The position numbers and the translations under genes were made by a program. 39,612 nt of DNA, taken from NCBI GenBank assembly GCA_035551475.1, contig DASZMX010000054.1:1-39612 (forward strand), read 5' to 3'. Below the pieces are notes generated by a model that was not told where the DNA came from, searched no databases, and saw only the letters and a list, made by a program, of their open reading frames with translations. Numbering within the stretch: the first letter of the stretch is position 1; the number at the start of each line of letters is the position of its first letter. Positions 1 to 12,000 of this stretch are shown here, piece by piece. Origin of the DNA: DASZMX01 sp035551475. GTDB lineage: Bacteria; Verrucomicrobiota; Verrucomicrobiia; Limisphaerales; Palsa-1400.

Positions 1-3000
1 GGCGTGATCAACTGGCGCGGCGGCGTGGTTGAGCTCGATTATACCGGCGTTTTCTACAATCAGGCCGGCGCCTCCTTCAACATTTATACGGACGGTTCGT
101 TCACCGCCCCTTACACGACTTCAGGCCAAATCTTCCACAACGCCGGCCTGGTCAAAAAATCCCTTGCGACCGGCCCCACCACCTTTTATCCCCCGTTCAT
201 CAACACCGGTGTGCTCGATATCGAATCCGGCGCCGTGACTTTTCCCAACGCCTACACCGATCAAGGCTCCTGGATTTTCGGCATTAGCGGCGCGACGAAT
301 TACGGCAAAGTTATCTTGAACCAGGCGCCGGCGCTGGCTGGCCCGCTGCAGGTAAATCTTAACCAGGGTTACCAGGTGACGCTGGCTGACGCGTTTGCCC
401 TGCTCAAGTTTCCCAGCCACACGGGCGCCTTTGCCAGCCTGTCCGTCACTCCCTCGGAGGACGCCGCGCTCGCCGTGACGTACGGCCCGACCAATGCCGT
501 TGTCGGCGTCACCGGTCTGTCGCGCCCCGTCATCACCTTCACCGCTCCGGCCGACCTTGCTGTAAAATCGGCCCCGGCGGCCTTCACCGTCAGCGCGACG
601 GCGCCCGGCGCAACCAATGTGCAATTTTTTGCCAATGGCGCCTTAATCGGGTCCGCGCCGGCGCCCTTTAGCGTGAGCTGGTCGAGTGTGCCCGCGGGTG
701 TGTACGTGCTCACCGCGGTGGCCCGAGACGCCCAGGGCGCGGTCGTCAGTGCCGCCGCTCCCCAAACGGTCTTCGTGGTTCCGCCGCGCGCGGGCGGTCA
801 GACCTATTTCTGGAATGGCAGCGCTTCCGCCAATTGGAGCGACGCCGCCAATTGGACGCCAGCCGGTGTTCCCGCCGCGGCCGATTCCGCCGTCATCAAT
901 CAGGCCGGACCCGTGATCACGGCGAACAACGCCATCAACAATCTCGTGCTCCTGAATGGCACACTGCAAGGCTCGGGCTCATTCGCCGTGGGCGGCGAAA
1001 TGGTTTGGAGCGGCGGCGGCGTCAATCGCGCCGTGACCATTAATCCCACCGCTTCCTTGATCATTGCGGGCTCCGGCAATCTCGATTTCGCCGGCGGCAG
1101 CCTCGCCAACCAGGGAACGGTTTCCTGGGAAAGCGGCAATCTGCTGGGCGACACTTCGAGTATTATTGACAATAGCGGAGCCTGGCTGGCCCATGGCAGC
1201 AACCAGTTCATCACGGCCGCGCTCTTCACCAATTCCGGCAGTTACCTGCAAAACAATCACGCGGGCCCCGTCGTTTTCTACGCGACCTTGAACAACACCG
1301 GCTCCGTCGAAACTGATTCCGGCATCCTCACCTTGAACAACGGCGGCGATCTCAACGGCCCGTTCCTCACCGGCGCGGGCGCCCTGCTTACGTTGTCCAG
1401 CGGCTATTTCATCTCCGACACCAATTGCGATTTCCGCGGCGCGGGCGTAAGCGAGGTGGGTGATCAAAGTTACGCGCCGCTGTATGGGGTTCTCGACATC
1501 AGCACGAATTTGCACATCCTGTACGGCGCCCAGATTTCTGTCAGCCCCTTCTTCCAGGATCACGGCAGCATCACCAACCTCACCTTCGAAGGCTCGCTCG
1601 TGGGCAGCAATTATGTCACGGGCACGGTCACCTGCACCGCCGGTTACATCGAAGACTGGCTCACCGTCGCCCCCTCCGGGCGCCTGAACCTCGCCGGGTC
1701 CAATTACGACATCACCCTCACCGGCGCGCTTACGGTCAACGGCGTGGTCAATTGGTCGGCCGGCAATATCTATTCGCCTTCCTCCAGCTTCATCACCAAC
1801 AACGGCCTCTGGCTCGCGCAATGCGACGAAACGATGAGCGCCAATTCGTTTGTCAATAATGGGGAATTCCGCAAAACCAACTCCGTGCGCATCACCGACC
1901 TCAATGGCTCCTACGTCAACCATGGAGCCCTCCACGCCGCCAGCGGCATTATTCGCCTGGCCGCCAATCTCGATCTCACCGGCTCCTATATCGCCGACGC
2001 CGGCGCCACCATCTCCTTTAACCAGGGCGCCTTCACGCTTGACGCCGTCCTGCCCGACATCAGCGGCGACGGCGTGGTGGAGCAAACCGGCGGCGTTCTC
2101 ACCCTTACGGCGGACAGCGATCCGAACCTGGCCCTTGCCTCCGGGCAAATTTTGCTGGGACCCAATTTCCAGGACCACGGCGTGATCACCAACCTCACCG
2201 TGCAAGGTTCGTCGCTGGCGGGAAATTACACGGTGTCAGGCACGCTTAATTGGAATGGCGGCCATTTTGCCGGCGGCCTCACCATCCTGCCCGGCGGCGT
2301 CCTCAACATCGGCTCCTCCGCCACCTTCCAGCTTACCGTCGGAGGCATCACCAACCATGGCACGGTCAATAACGCTGGCGCCATCCTCCTCGCCACCAAC
2401 ACCAGCGTTGTCAATAATAATCTATTCATCGCCAACGTCAACAGTTACATCGCCAATGCCTTCGGCAACTCCGGGGTTTTCTACAACAACGCGGTGGTCC
2501 GCGCCGTGGCCGGCGCCGGCAACTCCTACATGGAAACGGCTTTCGTGAACAATGGCACCGTGGATGGGGAAACGGGCAGCCTCTACTTCGAGGACGGCGG
2601 CGCTCTGGCGGGCGTTTATAACGCCGGCGCGGCGGCCGGCATTTACTTTGCCTCGGGAGCTTTCACCGCGGCCTCCCCGGTAATCACGGGCCCGGGCGTG
2701 ACGCAGCTGTCCGGCGGGACCTTGACGCTGGGCCAGGATATCATTCCCAATCTCGATCTCTATAACGGGACCATCATCCTCGGGCCTTCCTTTCAAGCGG
2801 CGGGCGCGATCACAAATTTCACCCTAGGCAACTACTGCACGCTCCAGGGCACGAACACTGTCACGGGCACATTTAATTGGCTGGGCGGAAACGTGCGGGG
2901 CGCCCTGACCATTGCCGTCGGCGGAACCTTGCTCGCCACCAATGACGGCACCGTCAATCTCTCTGGCGCCAGCTTGACCAATTTCGGCGCCGTCCAACTC

Positions 3001-6000
3001 GACGGCTATATTTCCTCGTTCAGTGACGCGACCATCGAAAACGACGGCGCCTGGCTGAACCAGAATTTTTCCTACATCTATGGCGACGGCTCCTCCGCCT
3101 TCATTAACAACGGGCTCTTTCAATCGCTGGTCAGTTCCGGGGGATGCCAGATCTCCGAGGCGTTCACCAACAACGGCGTCGTCGATGATAAAGCTGGTTA
3201 TCTTTATTTCGACGGTGGCGGCTGGATTGGTGGAACGTACCACACGGCCACGGGCGCTTTTATTTATTTTCAAAACGGGAATTTCTATGCCGGAGCCTCG
3301 CCCGTCCTGAGCGGCTCGGGCGTCATCTCATTCCAGTCGGGCGCCCTCATGCTGTTGCAAGACCAGATTCCCGGCTTGCCGTTGAACGGCGGCGCCATCG
3401 TTTTCGGCCCTAATTTCCAGGACCACGGCGCCATCACCAACCTCACCCTCGCCGGAGCCTCGCTGCAAGGAACCAATACCGTCACCGGCAACCTGACCGT
3501 CACCGGCGGCCAGTTCGCCTTCCCGCTGATCGTCGCCCGCACCGGCGTGCTCCGCCTCGGGACCGGCGCGAATCCGTCCGGCAGCGTCATCTACTTCGAT
3601 CACACCTGGCTGGCCAACTACGGCCAAGTCCTATGGTCGGGTATAACCTTGGAAACCTATTACGACACCAGCTCGATCACCAATTTCGGCCTGTGGCTCT
3701 GTCAAGGAGACGACACGTTCTACAACAACACGGATAACTTTTACAATTACGGCACATTCCGCAAGGACGGCACCCCCGGCGTCACCCGCCTTTATTACGG
3801 CTCCTTTATTAATTCCGGCAATCTTGATGTCCGCACTGGCACGCTGAGCTTTAACAGCCTCAGCTACGGTCAGGCTGGCGCGAATCTCTCCTTCGCCGCG
3901 TCCGCTCCCACCCTTTCCGGCCATGCCACGCTCGACACCAACATTAACCTCGACGGCGTCCTGACGGTCGCCCTCACCAACGGTTACACGCCGGTTTTGG
4001 GCGACGCGCTCACGCTCCTCTCTTACCCGTCGCACATGGGGACTTTCGGCGAATACCGGCTCCCGGCGATTTCCGCCGGCCTGGATTGGCAGGTGGAAGT
4101 GGGCCAGACCGCGGTGACGTTGCGCGTCGTCAACTCCCTCGCCGCCGATAACACGCTCGGACTCAGCGGCACGGTCCTGGATGATTCCCACCATCCCATT
4201 CCTGGCGTCGTAGTCTCGGCCTACGCCGACGCCACGGCCGCGAATCTCATCCAAAATGGCAGCTTTGAGAACACCCCCACAGGCGTCACTGGCCCCACCT
4301 TCTATTCGCCTCTGAGCGTTCCTTTCACCAACTGGATTGTCACCGGCCCCACCAATGACAATGTCGCGATCCACGGCACGTATCTCGGCCCGCCCGAAGA
4401 CGGCGCGCAATACCTCGATCTCTCCGGCCTGACGGGCAACGGCGGCGCCATGCAATCCGTTCCCACCGTCCCTGGCCGTTCCTACAACCTGGTTTTTTAT
4501 CACGGCTCATACAGCCGCAATGGCTTCAGCCCAGCGTTCACGGTGAGCATCGGCTCCGCCGTTTACACCTTTGGCGAGACCTCCGGCCATTCCGGCTTCC
4601 TGGATTGGCGCGAAGTCGTGCTGCCTTTCGTGGCGAGCTCCGACTCCACGCTCATCGCCTTCAGCGACGCCACCACCGTGAACAGCGATGATAATTTTAT
4701 TGACAACGTCCAGGTGTTCGCCCCGGATTCAGGACGCTCCCTGACCGCCGTCACGGACAGCGCGGGCCGTTACCAAATTTCTCTCGCAGACGGCTCCTAT
4801 TCGGTCGGCGTGGCCGGCCTGGACGCGGCGGGCTTTAATCCGGTGACGCCGCAAGCGGTGACTTTGGGAGGCGCCAGTAAAGTGGTGAACTTCGTGACGC
4901 AGCCCGCCAGCTCCGGGCAAAACTTCAACATCACCACCGCCACCACGCCGTCCAACATTGGGCGCAGCGCCGGCGACGGCTCGTTTGCGGCGGGCGCAGA
5001 AGTCACGGTTGTGGCTACCATCACCAATCATGCCCTGCCCTACATTTTCCTCGGCTGGTTTGAAAACGGCGTGTTGGAAAGCGCCAGCGCCACTTACACC
5101 TTCGCCGCGCAGCGCGACCGCAATCTCGTGGCGAACTTTGGCTTGCCGGTGTTCACCATCAAGGCCTTGAACAGCCCGGTGGCGGGCGGTGTGATTGCGG
5201 GGCTCTCGTCCGACGGCGTCACGACGAATGTCGGATATGGCCAGACGTGCATTCTGACCGCGCTGCCCGTGTCCCCCTATAAATTCACGGGCTGGACGGA
5301 GAATAACGCCCTCGTCAATACGAATCTCAGCCTGACGAATATTGTCACGGCGGACCACACTTTCCTCGCCACCTACGCGCCGACAAATTACAACCACTTC
5401 GTCACCGCCGACACTTCGCCTTCGGGTTTGGCGCCGGTGGTGGGCGGCAATCGCGGTTATTTCGACGGTCAGGCTGCGGTGTTCAATGTTCCCGCGACCA
5501 TCACGGCGCCGCCGAACCTTTACACGTTCCAATACTTCACGTTCAACGGCAGTTATTTTTCGGCGAACAACACGTTCACCCGGACGATCCAAAGCTCCGA
5601 TCCGGCGACGTTAAGCGTGGTGGCCGTTTACTCGTCCCATCGCATCGCGCCGATCATCCTGCTGGCCCAAGGCAGCCAGGCCAGTCCGGTCCCGGCCACG
5701 ACTAATTTCGTTTTGACGTTCCAGTTCGATCGCTCGATGAACACGAACGTCGCGCCGGTTCTCCTGCTTTCCAACGCCGCCCCCGGCGCCGTGCAGGCTG
5801 CGCCGCCTGCCGGCGGCCGCTGGATCTCCAGCGCGGTTTCCAATGACACCTACGTGTCCGGCCCGATTACTTTTGGCAATCGCATGGACGGCAATGTCCA
5901 GGTCTTCATCTCCGCCGCGCAGGATCCCCTGGGCAATGCGCTCGCCCTCTCCAATCCGCTCACCCTCGTTGTCAAATCCACGCCGCCCGCGCTCCCGTTT

Positions 6001-9000
6001 GTGGCCATCACCGCGCCCGCCAACGGCGCCGTCCTCGTGACCGGGCAGGCGAACACCGTCACGGCTGACGCGCGCGCCACCAATGGCGCGGGCAATAGTA
6101 TTGTCAGCGTCACGTTCTACAACGCCGGCGTGAACCTCGGCCAAGCCGCCGCCGCGCCTTACCAGATTTCCCTGCCAGATGTGGCCGGCAGCTATGCGCT
6201 CACCGCTGTGGCGCTCGACGCCTCCAATCTCATGAACACGTCCGCTGTCGTGCACGTGACCATCAACAACCCCGGCGCCACGCTGATTGATTTTGAGGCG
6301 CTCAACGCCGTGGCGGGCAGCGTCTCCGGCGCGGCCCTTTCCAATTATCTGGCTGGCTATGGCGTGACGCTCTCCAACGTCACTGCCGGCTCCTCCCTGG
6401 CCGTGCAAAACGACCGGAATATTCTCAATGGCGGACTCGTCCAGGCTTCCTCGGGCGACAACATTCTGACGCAAACGGGCGCTGGCGGCAGCGTTTCCTA
6501 CCGTTTGGCTTTCAGCCAGCCGTATGCCAGCATCACCTGGACGCGCCCCGCCTTGTTCGCGTCCCGCGGCGGCTTGATCGCCCCGGCCTGGCGCGCGCAC
6601 GCCTTCAACAATCTGGGAGCGGAAGTCGGCTCCGTCGGCGAAAGTCAGGCCGTCACGTTCAACAATTTGCCCGCGAAAACCTTCACGCTCCTCGGGCCGA
6701 ACATCGCATCCGTGCGTTTTGACGCGAATAACACCATTGGCTCCTTCGCGAACCTGCCCTTGGACGATCTCCTGTTGTCCACCGCCAGCCCCGGCGCCTC
6801 TCTCGCCGTTAACTTGACTGCGCAGACCAACGGTCTCGCGGCGCCCGCCACGGTCACGCTGGCCGCAAGCGCTTCCATCCAAATCGGAAATGTCACCAAC
6901 CTCGATCTTTTCGAGGGCGGGAATTTTCTCCGCTCTTTCCCGGCGGCCGCGGGTTCCTTGACCCTCTCCAACCTCGCGTCCGGGACATATCAATTCACCG
7001 CCGTGGCCACGGACGACAACGGCGACATTCGCAGCTCCTCGCCCGCCACCGTGACCATCGCGTCCAATCCCGGCGTAAGCGTGATTAACTTCGACGCGTT
7101 GGACGCCTCCGGCGGCGCGGTGGGCGGCACTTCGCTGGCTGCCTACTTGTCAACATTCGGGGTCACGGTGGGGAATGTCACTCTCGGCTCGCGTTTGGAA
7201 GTCCTCGATGACGCCTCTTTCTCCGGCAACGCCATCGCCACGAGCCCCTCCCAGCCTAACCTCCTGACCCAAGACGGCCTGAGCACGCCAGTCTCGTTTA
7301 CGCTCAATTTGGCCAATGCCGCGCAGTCGGTCCAATTCACCCGCGCGGCCTTGGTCGCCGGGCCCGCCGGCATCACGCATCCGCAATGGAGCGCGCATAT
7401 CCTGGACGCGAATGGCAACGAGCTGGAGTCCGCCGGCGAAGCGCTCATCAACAGCCGCTTCGATGTGCCGTCGCGCACCTTCAACCTCGTGGGCGCCAAC
7501 ATTCGCAGCATTCGATTTGACTCCGATAGCCAGCAAACCGCCGCCTTCTCCGCCGTCCTGCTGGACGATTTGATCCTCAACGGCGCGCCGCAGTCCAACC
7601 CGTTGACCGTCTCGCTGACCGCGCCCGCCGACGGCTCTTCCGCCGTCGCGCCAGCCTCGGTCCATCTGGCCGCCACGACGACGGACACCTACGGCGGGAT
7701 TGATCACGTGGAATTCTATGCGGGGGCCAACCTGCTGGGCAGCTCCTACGCCGCGCCTTACGGCCTGGTCTGGAACGACGTGCTGGCGGGAGTTTATGCG
7801 CTGACCGCGAAAGTCATCGATGCCGGCGGCTACGCCACCGTCTCGGCGCCTGTGCAATTGACAGTGAATCCGGGCTCTGGCTCTTCATCACTTGTGACCT
7901 TCGATGCGCTCGATGCCTCCAAAGCGGCGGTGTCCGGCAAAGCTCTCACGACTTATCTGACCAAGAACGGCATGACCGTCACGGACCTCACCCCCGGCAC
8001 GACCTTGACCGTGCAAAATCAGGCGAAAATTGCCGGCGGCCACGCCCTGACGGCATCGTCCAAGGCGAACGTGCTGACCCAAACCGGCTCGAATGGCCTG
8101 GTGAGTTTCACCGTGCAATTCAATCCGTTGCTGACCCAGTTCAACTTCACGCGCCCGCAGCTCAACGCCAATCCGTTGGTCAGCCATCCGGCGTGGCAGG
8201 CGCACGCGTTTGACGCCCTCGGCGTCGAAGTCGGCGCCGTGCAGGAGCCTTTCATCGCCAGCTTCACGAATGTGCCGGCGCAAACCTTCACGCTTTCCGG
8301 CCCCGGCATTGCCTCGGTCGAATTTGATTCGCAGAGCCCCGCCCTGGCGACCTTCAGCGCGGTGGTGTTGGATGATTTCATCTTGACTTCAAGCTCGCTG
8401 CCGCTGCCTCCGGCCATCGCTCTCACCAACCCGTTGCCGGGGGAAATCTTCACGGCCCCCGCCGTCATTGAATTGGCCGCCGACACCGCCATCGGCGCAG
8501 GCTCAGTCACTAATGTGGATTTCTATCAAGGCGCCACCTGGCTCGGCTCCGCCACGCAAAATCCGTTCGTCATTTTTTGGACGAACAACACCGTCGGCCA
8601 ATATGCGCTGACCGCCGTCGCCACGTCCGATTCCGGCCTGGCGCGCACCTCCACGGTGACATCGATCACAGTCAACCCGCCCGAGGATGTGCTTGGGTTT
8701 ATCGCCCAACCGGTGGATCAAAGCATTGGACTCGGCGGCCAGGTCACCTTCACGGTCAACGCCACCGCGCCCGGCCCCATCACGTATCAATGGACGAAAA
8801 ACGGCCGGCCGATCGACGCGCCGAGCGCGCCCGACCTGTCGTTCCCTGTCACCGCCAACGACGCGGGAACATACGCCGTGATTATTTCCAGCGGCGGCGA
8901 TTCCCTCACCAGTTCCGGCGCCGTCTTAAGCCTGGTGCAGCCGCCGACAATCACGCTTCAACCGCAATCCCAAACCAATCATATTGGCGACAATGTCACG

Positions 9001-12000
9001 CTGACCGTCGGCATCACGGGCGATCCGCCGTTCTCCTGCCAATGGCTTTTGAACGGCACGCGCATTCCTGGCGCCACGGGCACCAACCTGACCCTGCTTG
9101 CCGTCCAACCGTTTGACTCTGGCGATTACCAAGCCGTGGTCGGCAATTCCGTTTCGTTTGCGTTGAGCGATGTCGCGCACCTTTCCGTGCGCACCGCCAA
9201 TGGCAATTCGCCGAGCGCCGACAGTTTTGCCGACCGCGTCAGCATCGACCCGCTGGTCGGGCCGGTCTTTGGCAACAATGCCGGAGCCACCTCCGAACCG
9301 GGTGAACCGAAGCACGATGGAAAAGCCGGCGGCGCCTCCATCTGGTACACCTGGCATGCCACGTTCACCGGCGTCATCTCGCTCACCACGCGCGGCAGTT
9401 CATTTGACACGCTCTTGGCGGTGTACACTGGCGCCGATGTGGCGCATCTCACGCTTGTCGCCTCCGATGACGACTCGGGCGGATTCTTCTCCAGCCTCGT
9501 GACCTTCAACGTCACGCAAGGCGTCGATTACCAAATTGCGGTGGACGGGTTCCAGAAAGCGACGGGCGATGTCGTCCTCGGCCTGCCCGCGGGCACCGGC
9601 TACCGGGTCCTCAATGCGGGTTCGGCCCTGCCGGTGATCACGCAACAGCCCACCAACCAAATCGTCAAGCCTGGCGGGAAAATCACTCTGAAAGTGGTCG
9701 CGGCCAGCTCCTCGCCATTAACGTATCAATGGTACGCGGGCAGCACGCCCATTGCCGGCGCGAACACCAACACCCTGACGATCACCAATTTTCAGAACAG
9801 CTCGGTGGGAGTCTATCACGCGCTCGTCGCCAATGGGGTCGGCTCCATCTCCAGCGCCCCCGCCGCAATCAGCATTGGTCTTGACAGCCAGTCCGCTTCC
9901 GGCGCCGCCGCTTATGGCTCCGAGGATAAATTCGGCGAAGCCGTGGATCTGGCCGCCGGCGGCAACAGCGCCGCCACGCCGCCTCATTTGACCGCCGGCG
10001 GGGACACCCGCGGCAACACCATTTCGCAGGTGTTCAGCACCGCGGGCGCGACCAAGGAGCCAGGCGAACCCAATCACTGCGGCCAGCCTGGCGGCGCCTC
10101 GCAATGGTATGTGTACACGACGCCCTCCGCGGGCACCTTCCATGCCGACACGGCGGGCAGCTCGTTCAACACCATTCTTGCGGTTTACACGAGCACAGGC
10201 AACAGCCTGTCCAACCTGAACGCCGTCGCCTGCGGCTACACCACCAATTTCACGGCAAAAGGCCAGCCGAGCCTCACTATTCCCGGGGTGGCTGCCAATA
10301 CGAAATTCTACGTGGTGGTGGACGGTTATCAGGGCGCCAGCGGCACGGCTATTCTGCATCTCAGCGTCGGCCAGCCGCCCGTGATCCTCGCCGCGCCGGT
10401 CGCCACTCCGGCGGGCCCCAATGGCCGCGCCACGTTCGCGGTCTCCGCCACGGGCACGACCAATTTGTTTTATCAATGGCAGTTCAACGGCGTGCCGCTG
10501 TTGGGCGCCACCAGCCCGAGCCTGACGGTCAGCAACGCGCAAAACCAGTCGGTGGGCAGCTACTCGGTCATCGTCAGCAATGTGATCGGCGTCGTGACCA
10601 GCGCGCCGGCCCTGCTCCAAATTTTGACGTCGCCCTTCATCACGGCGCCGCCGCTGGACACGAGCGTCCTGGTCGGCAAATCCGCCACGTTGTCCGTGAC
10701 CGCTGGCGGCGCGGCTCCGCTGGCCTATCAATGGTATAAGAACGGCGTTCCCATCGCCAAAGCCACGAAGTCCACCCTGGCTTTCGCGCCGGCGCGCTTC
10801 ACCGATTCGGGCTCGTTCACCGTCGTGGTGTCCAATCCGATTGGCCGCATCACCAACGATCCGCCCGCAATCCTGACGGCTCTCGAAGCCAAGCCGCCCA
10901 CCGTCACCATCGCCAGCCCGGCGAACAAAGCCACCGTGACCACCGGCAATGTGACGGTCACCGGCTCCGCCAGCGATGCCTACGGCGTGGCCGCGGTGCA
11001 AATTAGCGTCAACAATTCCGCGTTCGTCCCTGTCAATGGCACAACGCGCTGGTCGGTTCCGGTGACGCTGCAGCCGGGTCCCAACACCATTGCCGCGCAG
11101 GCGATCAACCTCTCCGGCTTGGTTTCTCCCGTGAAAACCAGCGCCTGCTTCTATACCGTCAAGCTGCCCCTCACCCTTCTCACCAGCGGCCCGGGCACGG
11201 TTTCGGGCGCGCCGGCGGGCGGCCAGGCCGCGATTGGCCAGGCTTACACCCTCACTGCCGTTCCGGCCAAGACCGGCTCGGTTTTCCAGAGTTGGAGCAG
11301 CGGTGTTGATTCCAATAACTTGACCTTCCTCACCACCACTCCCAAGGTGTCGGTGCTGATGTCCACCAATCTGGTTTTGCAAGCCACGTTCCAGGCGAAT
11401 CCGTTCCCGGATGTTTCCGGGACCTACAACGGGTTGGTGTTTGCCGAAGACAATATCACCGAGCAAAGCTCCGGCTTTGTCACGTTCACCATCGGCGCCG
11501 CCAGCAAGGGCGCCTTCAGCGGCAAGCTCTCGCTCGATGGTGGAACGTATCCGTTCTCCGGCGCTTTCGATGGCCTGGGCAATGCCACTGTTGCCATCGC
11601 GCGGGCGCACAGCACGCCAGTGACCTTGATTCTTCAACTTGATTTGCAGCCGGCCGATGGCGAAATCACCGGCTCGGTCAGCAACGCCGCCTGGGTCTCC
11701 GCCTTGCGCGCCGATCTGGCGGCGGGCAGCCCGGATTTCGCCGGCGCCTTCACCGCCGCCGTGCCGCCCGGCCCGTTCACGCCCAGCGGTTACGGCTACT
11801 TGTCCCTGACCAACACGCTGGCCGGCGTCGTGAAGATCACCGGCGCCCTCGCCGACGGCGCCGCCGTCAGCCAAAGCGTCACCGTTTCTGGGAACGGCTC
11901 CATCCCGCTTTACGCCTCTCTCTATGCCGGGAAAGGCTCCGTTTTTGGCTGGCTCAATATCAGCAATGTCCCGCCCCAAACGCTCGACGGCGCAATCAAT

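Noticed and set aside
934..4050. CRISPR-like or mobile tandem DNA repeat
   Set aside because: Units are ~620 bp, in frame, strongly diverged and without spacers; they are protein-domain repeats.
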